A stretch of 20,748 bases of DNA, from assembly GCA_029883045.1 (NCBI GenBank), contig JAOUJU010000003.1, forward strand, positions 1 through 20,748, written 5' to 3'. The stretch is from Rhodospirillaceae bacterium (GTDB lineage: Bacteria > Pseudomonadota > Alphaproteobacteria > Rhodospirillales > Magnetovibrionaceae). The stretch's first letter is position 1. The number at the start of each line of letters is the position of its first letter. Of this stretch, positions 16,424 to 20,748 are shown one piece after another. The position numbers were made by a program, and so were the translations under genes. The notes below the pieces were generated by a model. The model searched no databases. It was not told the DNA's origin and saw only the letters and a program-made list of their open reading frames with translations.

Positions 16424-17464
16424 TCAATACATTGTAGTAAGTACGTTTCTGAGCTTTTTCATTTCTTCCAAAGCACGTCCGGTACCCAAAACAACGCAGG
16501 AAAGCGGGTCATCGCCTATGGAAACAGGCAGACCAGTGGCATGCCTGAGCACATAATCAATATTACCCAACAATGCCCCACCGCCGGTTAGCACGATACC
16601 TTTATCGACAATATCAGCCGCCAATTCAGGCGCGGTATGTTCCAGCGCAACTTTTACCGCTTCAATAATGGCGCCAACAGGTTCGGCCAGACTTTCAGCA
16701 ATTTGGCGTTCTGAAATAATCAATTCCTTAGGAACGCCATTCATAAGATCGCGACCCTTTATTTCCATAGTGCGGCCATCGCCTTCTTCTGGCGGGCAAG
16801 CGGAGCCTATGGTTTCTTTGATGCGCGCGGCAGATGCCTCACCCACCAGCAGATTGTGATTGCGACGGATATAAGCAATGATAGCTTCATCCATTTTATC
16901 GCCACCAACACGAACCGAGCGCGCATAAACAATGCCGCCCAACGAAAGAACAGCAACTTCAGTGGTGCCGCCACCAATATCAACTACCATGGAACCGGTT
17001 GGCTCCGTTACCGGAAGGCCCGCACCAATGGCTGCTGCCATGGGTTCCTCGATAAGATAAACTTTGCGTGCGCCAGCGCTTTCAGCTGATTCCTGAATAG
17101 CGCGGCGTTCAACCGCAGTAGAGCCAGATGGAACACAAACAACAACCATCGGGCTAGCAAAGCTGCGACGATTGTGAACTTTGCGAATAAAATATTTTAT
17201 CATTTCTTCGGCAACTTCGAAGTCAGCAATAACACCGTCACGCAACGGTCTAATTGCTTGAATGTCTCCCGGCGTTCGACCTAGCATTTGCTTGGCTTCG
17301 TTACCAACCGCCAGCACCTGCTTTTTACCTTTGTATTCAGTGATTGCAACCACCGATGGTTCGTTTAGCACTACCCCCTTGCCCCTGACATAAACAAGGG
17401 TGTTAGCTGTGCCTAAATCAATGGCCATGTCTGCAGAAAGAAAACCGAAAAGTGACGAAAACAT
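16424..17464 (-). CDS. mreB: Rod shape-determining protein MreB (bacterial actin)
   Basis: A 346-residue actin-like ATPase that forms membrane-associated filaments and guides the elongasome. The N-terminal FSSLFGFLS is an amphipathic membrane-binding segment. ATP-site motifs are complete: phosphate-1 DLGTANTLVYV (from Asp16), phosphate-2 DIGGGTTEVAV (from Asp162), and adenosine motif TGGGALLGNID (~293-303). The length is standard. The start follows GGTGGA by 9 bases. It heads the mre cluster, 156 bp downstream of leuA on the same strand. Confidence 0.97.
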   Translation of the reverse strand: MFSSLFGFLSADMAIDLGTANTLVYVRGKGVVLNEPSVVAITEYKGKKQVLAVGNEAKQMLGRTPGDIQAIRPLRDGVIADFEVAEEMIKYFIRKVHNRRSFASPMVVVCVPSGSTAVERRAIQESAESAGARKVYLIEEPMAAAIGAGLPVTEPTGSMVVDIGGGTTEVAVLSLGGIVYARSVRVGGDKMDEAIIAYIRRNHNLLVGEASAARIKETIGSACPPEEGDGRTMEIKGRDLMNGVPKELIISERQIAESLAEPVGAIIEAVKVALEHTAPELAADIVDKGIVLTGGGALLGNIDYVLRHATGLPVSIGDDPLSCVVLGTGRALEEMKKLRNVLTTMY

Positions 17465-17544
17465 TACTTAATATCCACCAGTTATATTTTTTCCGTTAAG
17501 GCCAAAAAATTCAGATAAAGCCCTAAATTTACCACCCAGTTTAT

Positions 17545-17579
17545 AGGATGTGCCAGATTACGCGAATCCGACACATCCT
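17545..17579 (-). other. Strong RNA hairpin between leuA and mreB
   Basis: On the - strand an 8 bp stem (AGGATGTG / CACATCCT) continues through seven more pairs (TCGGATT / AATCTGG, two of them G-U) around the loop CGCGT. On the + strand those two positions are A-C/C-A mismatches, so the structure fits RNA transcribed from leuA towards mreB. It is not followed by a U-run, so it is not a classical intrinsic terminator. It lies 41 bases after the leuA stop and 80 before mreB. An mRNA 3'-end stabiliser, processing site or mreB leader element are possible. Confidence 0.55.
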
Positions 17580-17620
17580 TTATACAGGGCCAAGCCAGAC
17601 AATTACAAGCGCGGCAATTG

Positions 17621-19174
17621 CTAGGCCGAAAGCGCAGAAGGTGCAGACTTTTCACGCTTAACCAGCAATTTATTGAGGGCATTGATGTATGCCTTGACGC
17701 TGGCAACCATAGTATCGGTATCAGCTGCCTGACCGTTTACGGTTCTGCCGTTTTCTTCCAGCCTAACAGTCACTTCGGCCTGGGCATCGGTTCCGCCAGT
17801 TACCGCATGAACCTGATAAAGCTGAAGCCTAGCCTCATGGGGGAACAGATTTTTTACCGCGTTAAAGGCCGCATCAACCGGGCCGTCGCCTGTGGATTTG
17901 CAGGATTTTATATCTCCATCCACATTCATCTCAAGGCTGGCTTCGGGTGGATTATGGGCCGTTCCGCACAATATTTCCAAGGAAATCATCGAAATACGGT
18001 CATTAGCCCTAAGGATTTCATCGTCAACCAAGGCCATGATATCTTCGTCAAACACTTCTTTTTTCTTGTCGGCCAAGTCCTTAAAGCGCTTAAACGCATC
18101 TTCAACCGCATTATCACCTATATCGTAACCCAAATCGGCCAATTTATCTTTGAAGGCATGGCGTCCGGAATGCTTGCCCAAAACCAATTTAGATTTGTTC
18201 AGGCCGACAGATTCAGGGGTCATAATTTCATAGGTGCCAGCATGCTTAAGCATTCCATCTTGATGAATACCGCTTTCATGGGCAAAAGCATTTTTCCCGA
18301 CAATCGCCTTGTTGGGTTGAACGCTAAATCCGGTAATGGTTGAAACCAGGCGCGATGCCTTGGTTATGTTTTCGGTTTTAATGCCATTAGTATACGGCAT
18401 TAAATCGTTTCTGGTTTTAAGCGCCATGACGACTTCTTCCATCGCAGCGTTTCCGGCACGTTCGCCCAAACCGTTTATGGTGCATTCAATCTGCCTAGCG
18501 CCCACGCTGACTGCAGCCAACGAATTGGCAACCGCCAACCCAAGATCGTTATGGCAATGAACCGAAATAATCGCTTTGTCCATATTGGGAACATTGTTCA
18601 TAACGTGGCTTATCAGGTCGGCAAATTCTACTGGAATTGCATAACCAACGGTGTCTGGAATGTTAATGGTGGTGGCACCGGCTTTAATCGCGGCCTCAAC
18701 ACAACGGCACAGAAAATCGCGCTCGGTTCGTGATCCATCTTCGGCTGACCATTCAACATCGTCGGTAAAGTTACGTGCCAGCGTTACGCTTTCGGTTACT
18801 TTTTCCAAAACACGTTCCGGCTCCATCTGCAATTTGTATTTCATGTGCAGTGGGCTAGTTGAAATAAAGGTATGAATGCGTGAACGATCAGCCGGTTTTA
18901 TGGCATCGGCACAACGTTCAATGTCGCCCCGCGTTGCGCGCGCCAGCCCACAGACGGTTGAATCTTTTACAACCTTGGCAATTTCATTTACCGCTTCAAA
19001 ATCACCGTCTGATGCTATGGGGAACCCGGCCTCGATTACATCGACGCCCATTTCTTCGAGCACCAATGCGATACGCAACTTTTCATCCAAGTTCATAGAT
19101 GCGCCGGGTGATTGCTCACCATCACGCAAGGTTGTATCGAAAATTACAATTCGGTTTTTATCTGTATTGCTCAT
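17621..19174 (-). CDS. leuA: 2-isopropylmalate synthase
   Basis: A 517-residue cytosolic enzyme that condenses acetyl-CoA with 2-oxoisovalerate in the first committed step of leucine synthesis. The HMGL-like catalytic barrel begins with FDTTLRDGEQSPG (from ~12), including the metal-ligand Asp18, and contains the SVHCHNDLGLA metal-binding motif and the NGLGERAGNAAMEE motif. The C-terminal ~130 residues form the LeuA regulatory (leucine feedback) domain. The ATG at 19174 is chosen because AAGGA lies 11 bases upstream; an in-frame ATG at 19210 lacks one. Expression is probably controlled by the Leu-rich leader peptide upstream. Its proximity to ilvC groups branched-chain amino acid genes. Confidence 0.97.
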   Translation of the reverse strand: MSNTDKNRIVIFDTTLRDGEQSPGASMNLDEKLRIALVLEEMGVDVIEAGFPIASDGDFEAVNEIAKVVKDSTVCGLARATRGDIERCADAIKPADRSRIHTFISTSPLHMKYKLQMEPERVLEKVTESVTLARNFTDDVEWSAEDGSRTERDFLCRCVEAAIKAGATTINIPDTVGYAIPVEFADLISHVMNNVPNMDKAIISVHCHNDLGLAVANSLAAVSVGARQIECTINGLGERAGNAAMEEVVMALKTRNDLMPYTNGIKTENITKASRLVSTITGFSVQPNKAIVGKNAFAHESGIHQDGMLKHAGTYEIMTPESVGLNKSKLVLGKHSGRHAFKDKLADLGYDIGDNAVEDAFKRFKDLADKKKEVFDEDIMALVDDEILRANDRISMISLEILCGTAHNPPEASLEMNVDGDIKSCKSTGDGPVDAAFNAVKNLFPHEARLQLYQVHAVTGGTDAQAEVTVRLEENGRTVNGQAADTDTMVASVKAYINALNKLLVKREKSAPSALSA

Positions 19175-19255
19175 TTTATTTAAGTCCTTGAAACTGCTTG
19201 TTTGGAACATACAATTTATTATTGTCTATTGCATGAAAGGTTTGTTTTTCCTTTT

Positions 19256-19332
19256 CCCCTGAACGTCATCAGCCTTTTGAAAAGTTTGGCCGTAGGCGTC
19301 AGAGGTTCCTAAGCAGCAGTTCCCCGGCTGAT
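19256..19332 (-). promoter_or_regulatory. Candidate leuA attenuator: two mutually exclusive RNA pairings
   Basis: In the leader RNA, ATCAGCC inside the Leu-codon region of the small ORF (19332-19326) is a perfect 7-base complement of GGCTGAT (19274-19268). A second stem pairs CCTCTGACG at the ORF end (19305-19297) with CGTTCAGGGG (19265-19256, one bulge). The two stems cross each other, so only one can form. Their choice would depend on where a ribosome stands on the Leu codons. The second stem is followed by GAAAAGGAAAAAC rather than a U-run, so a classical intrinsic terminator is not evident. Pairings were found by eye; no energy was computed. Confidence 0.45.
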
Positions 19333-19436
19333 AGAAGCAAAATCGAAAGGGTCCCAAGCAATAACCACGCAGCAGCGCCCTGCTCACCCGTCCGGGTGGC
19401 GGCAATTGCTTTTGCTGTGGGCCTTTTTCTTGGCAT
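19299..19436 (-). CDS. Leucine-rich leader peptide upstream of leuA (candidate leuL)
   Basis: A 45-codon ORF ending 124 bases before leuA, with AAGGG 6 bases before its ATG. The N-terminal half is basic (MPRKRPTAKA). The C-terminal 22 residues contain all 11 leucines, in the runs WLLLGTLSILLL (24-35) and ELLLRNL (39-45), encoded by six or more codons including TTA, CTA and CTC. The density of Leu codons just before a leucine biosynthesis gene, together with competing RNA pairings downstream, indicates an attenuation peptide whose translation senses charged tRNA-Leu. The length is larger than the ~15-30 codons of most such peptides, and the hydrophobic stretch could also form a membrane helix, so a small membrane protein is the alternative. 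Confidence 0.65.
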   Translation of the reverse strand: MPRKRPTAKAIAATRTGEQGAAAWLLLGTLSILLLSAGELLLRNL

Positions 19437-19486
19437 AAATTACCCTTTTTCAAGCATAAAACCGCTTTCGGTCTCATTTGCACCAC

Positions 19487-19517
19487 TATAAAGCCAGCCA
19501 TAGCCATGCTTTGTCAA
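19487..19517 (-). promoter_or_regulatory. Probable promoter of the leuA leader transcript
   Basis: On the - strand a consensus -35 TTGACA (19517-19512) is followed after 18-19 bases by CTTTATA (19493-19487), a moderate -10 element. Transcription would start near 19480, about 45 bases before the leader-peptide ATG. The same hexamer reads TTGTCA on the + strand, facing the divergent toxin-antitoxin gene. Confidence 0.55.
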
Positions 19518-19625
19518 TAATTATTGGCGTTTATAACGGTTTTTTGAGTTATTTGCACCGCCCCCACCATTTGGCGTACATTCTGGGCAAGGGTTTCAAG
19601 CGCTTTTAAGGATAAAGGATTTGCC

Positions 19626-20126
19626 ATGGGAGAGGTTCTAGACAGGGCGTTTAAGGCACTAAAAACGTTGCCGGAAAACGAGCGCGAACGTATTGCGTGG
19701 GAAATCATAGAGCGCATCGAAGACAAAACCGAATGGGATAACATAATATCCAGCGCTGAAGCGCAAATTTGGATGGAACAAGCAGGCGAGGCAGCACTAA
19801 AAGAATACAACAAAATATCAGGCAAGCTGGCCAATAAATTTGTCTCGCTTAATATGGATAACGTCCTGCGCGAAGGTTCATACTGGGCATCGTTTGAAGA
19901 CCTACCTGAAGACGTAAAAAAATTAGCTGAAAAAAATTATAAACTTTGGCGCGAAAGTCACAACACCCCGGGACTTCGTTTTAAACAAATACATAAAACC
20001 CTGCCCATATATTCGTTCCGGGTTGGAATGAAACATCGCACAGTCGGCATTGAAGCCCCCGATGGCAAGATGGCATGGTTCTGGGTTGGATCGTTTGATA
20101 CCTTCAAGGCAACTATCGGAAAATAA
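19626..20126 (+). CDS. Fused antitoxin-toxin protein (antitoxin-like N-terminus, RelE/ParE-superfamily toxin-like C-terminus)
   Basis: A 166-residue protein in one uninterrupted frame. Residues ~1-62 resemble the small antitoxins of this toxin class: an LPENERERIAWEIIERIED helix, then W-x-x-x-I-x-S-A and a helix ending QAGEAALKEYNK. Residues ~83-166 resemble the compact RelE/ParE-fold toxins: SYWASFEDLPEDVKKLAEKNYKLW, the core LRFKQIHKTLPIYSFRVGMKHRTVG, and the C-terminal MAWFWVGSFDTF. These halves are normally two overlapping genes. Here no stop separates them, and the internal Met77 codon has no ribosome-binding site, so a single chain is made. AAAGGA lies upstream of the ATG. It could be a self-neutralised toxin or an autoregulator. 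A domesticated remnant is also possible. It is divergent from the leuA leader and convergent with ilvC. Confidence 0.7.
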   Translation: MGEVLDRAFKALKTLPENERERIAWEIIERIEDKTEWDNIISSAEAQIWMEQAGEAALKEYNKISGKLANKFVSLNMDNVLREGSYWASFEDLPEDVKKLAEKNYKLWRESHNTPGLRFKQIHKTLPIYSFRVGMKHRTVGIEAPDGKMAWFWVGSFDTFKATIGK

Positions 20127-20165
20127 AAAAGGCGGAGCCATATAAACGGCCCCGCCTTTAATTTA
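20126..20165. terminator. Bidirectional intrinsic terminator between the toxin-antitoxin gene and ilvC
   Basis: A stem AAAGGCGG-a-GCC / GGC-c-CCGCCTTT (20128-20159) with the 8-base loop ATATAAAC lies between the two convergent stop codons. Read on the - strand it is followed by TTTTTTATTTT, a strong terminator for ilvC. On the + strand the T-run is shorter (TTTAATTT), so it also serves, less strongly, the fusion gene. Confidence 0.85.
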
Positions 20166-20184
20166 GCTAAGGTTTCAAAAGAGC

Positions 20185-20748
20185 TTAGTTCTTGTCTTTA
20201 TCAACCAACTGGTTCTTAGCAATCCACGGCATCATCGCGCGCAACTTTGTGCCGACTTCTTCAATGCCGTGTTCGGCATTGCGTCTGCGGGTTGCTTTGA
20301 AGCTTGGCTGTCCGGCTTTGCATTCAAGCATCCAATCGCGGGTAAAGCGCCCTGATTGAATATCATCTAACACGCGTTTCATTTCTTTCTTGGTGTCAGA
20401 TGTAATAATACGTGGGCCAGTTACATAATCGCCATATTCAGCAGTGTTGGAAATTGAATAACGCATATTGGCCATGCCGCCTTCGTACATTAAATCGACA
20501 ATCAATTTAACTTCGTGCAGGCATTCAAAATATGCCATTTCCGGCGCGTATCCTGCTTCGGTCAGGGTTTCATAGCCGTTCCGGATAAGTTCGGTTAGGC
20601 CGCCACACAACACAACTTGTTCGCCAAACAAATCTGTTTCGCATTCTTCCTTGAACGTTGTTTCAATAACGCCCGAACGCCCGCCGCCAATGGCAGAAGC
20701 ATACGAAAGTGCAATTTCAAGTGCATTGCCCGATGGGTTTTGATGAAC
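20185..20748 (-). CDS. ilvC: Ketol-acid reductoisomerase, C-terminal part (5' end outside window)
   Basis: The last 187 residues of acetohydroxy acid isomeroreductase (NADP-dependent), which converts acetolactate and acetohydroxybutyrate in valine, leucine and isoleucine synthesis. The frame is open to the right window edge, so about 150 residues including the Rossmann domain are missing. Visible are NPSGNALEIALSYASAIGGGR, ETTFKEECETDLFGEQ with Asp/Glu metal ligands, and AYFECLHEVKLIVDLMYEGG, the Glu-containing knotted-domain motif, ending in GIEEVGTKLRAMMPWI. The size of this part fits the short class I enzyme. The terminator directly downstream ends its transcript. Confidence 0.97.
   Translation of the reverse strand, partial: VHQNPSGNALEIALSYASAIGGGRSGVIETTFKEECETDLFGEQVVLCGGLTELIRNGYETLTEAGYAPEMAYFECLHEVKLIVDLMYEGGMANMRYSISNTAEYGDYVTGPRIITSDTKKEMKRVLDDIQSGRFTRDWMLECKAGQPSFKATRRRNAEHGIEEVGTKLRAMMPWIAKNQLVDKDKN

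Noticed and set aside
19175..19210. Upstream in-frame start of leuA at 19210
   Set aside because: There is no Shine-Dalgarno sequence, and the extra 12 residues precede the normal LeuA N-terminus; AAGGA supports the ATG at 19174.
19226..19250. Short inverted repeats just upstream of leuA (ACAAT/ATTGT) as the terminator of an attenuator
   Set aside because: The stem is AT-only, about 5 bp, and has no T-run after it on the - strand.
19226..19507. A 93-codon - strand ORF in the leuA upstream region
   Set aside because: Its start lies inside the presumed promoter, it has no ribosome-binding site and its sequence looks random. The 45-codon Leu-rich ORF in another frame has a ribosome-binding site and a clear logic.
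19514..19834. A 106-codon - strand ORF opposite the toxin-antitoxin fusion gene
   Set aside because: It is a shadow of the + strand gene; the + strand frame carries clear family patterns and a ribosome-binding site.

Overview
The window is chromosomal DNA of an alphaproteobacterium with moderate to low G+C. I infer this from the gene families and their order: mreB-mreC-mreD-mrdA-rodA followed by a DUF1491 gene, a short psd paired with pssA, and ilvC and leuA close to the mre cluster. No rRNA, tRNA, CRISPR array, insertion sequence or phage gene is visible. Almost all of the window is coding, and no gene-free stretch exceeds 300 bp except the 451 bp leuA leader/promoter region, which contains a small leader-peptide gene.

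Left part (1-6200, mostly + strand): the 3' end of a hybrid sensor histidine kinase overlaps a convergent LOG-family gene (-). Then follow a cytochrome c' gene and a diheme cytochrome c gene (probably one transcript), a membrane-anchored LysM protein, and psd-pssA, which make phosphatidylethanolamine via phosphatidylserine. Several of these genes have GTG or TTG starts chosen from their Shine-Dalgarno sequences.

Middle (6201-11153, - strand): a self-contained efflux operon, marR - membrane fusion protein - RND permease, with overlapping or abutting genes. A tandem 15 bp repeat covers the presumed marR promoter. No outer-membrane channel gene is present.

Right part (11273-19174, - strand): the cell-shape (elongasome) cluster, transcribed mreB, mreC, mreD, mrdA (PBP2), rodA, then a DUF1491 gene and a small gene resembling an HMA domain without its metal-binding cysteines. 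Upstream lies leuA, separated from mreB by a strong RNA hairpin. leuA is preceded by an unannotated 45-codon ORF with 11 Leu codons and mutually exclusive downstream pairings, which looks like a leucine attenuator. Divergent from it is a 166-codon gene (+) that appears to be an antitoxin and a RelE/ParE-like toxin fused in one chain. A bidirectional terminator separates it from the 3' part of ilvC (-), which runs off the window.

The most noteworthy items are the candidate leuA leader peptide/attenuator, the single-chain toxin-antitoxin fusion, the tandem MarR operator, and the hairpin between leuA and mreB whose base pairing is better in RNA of the - strand.
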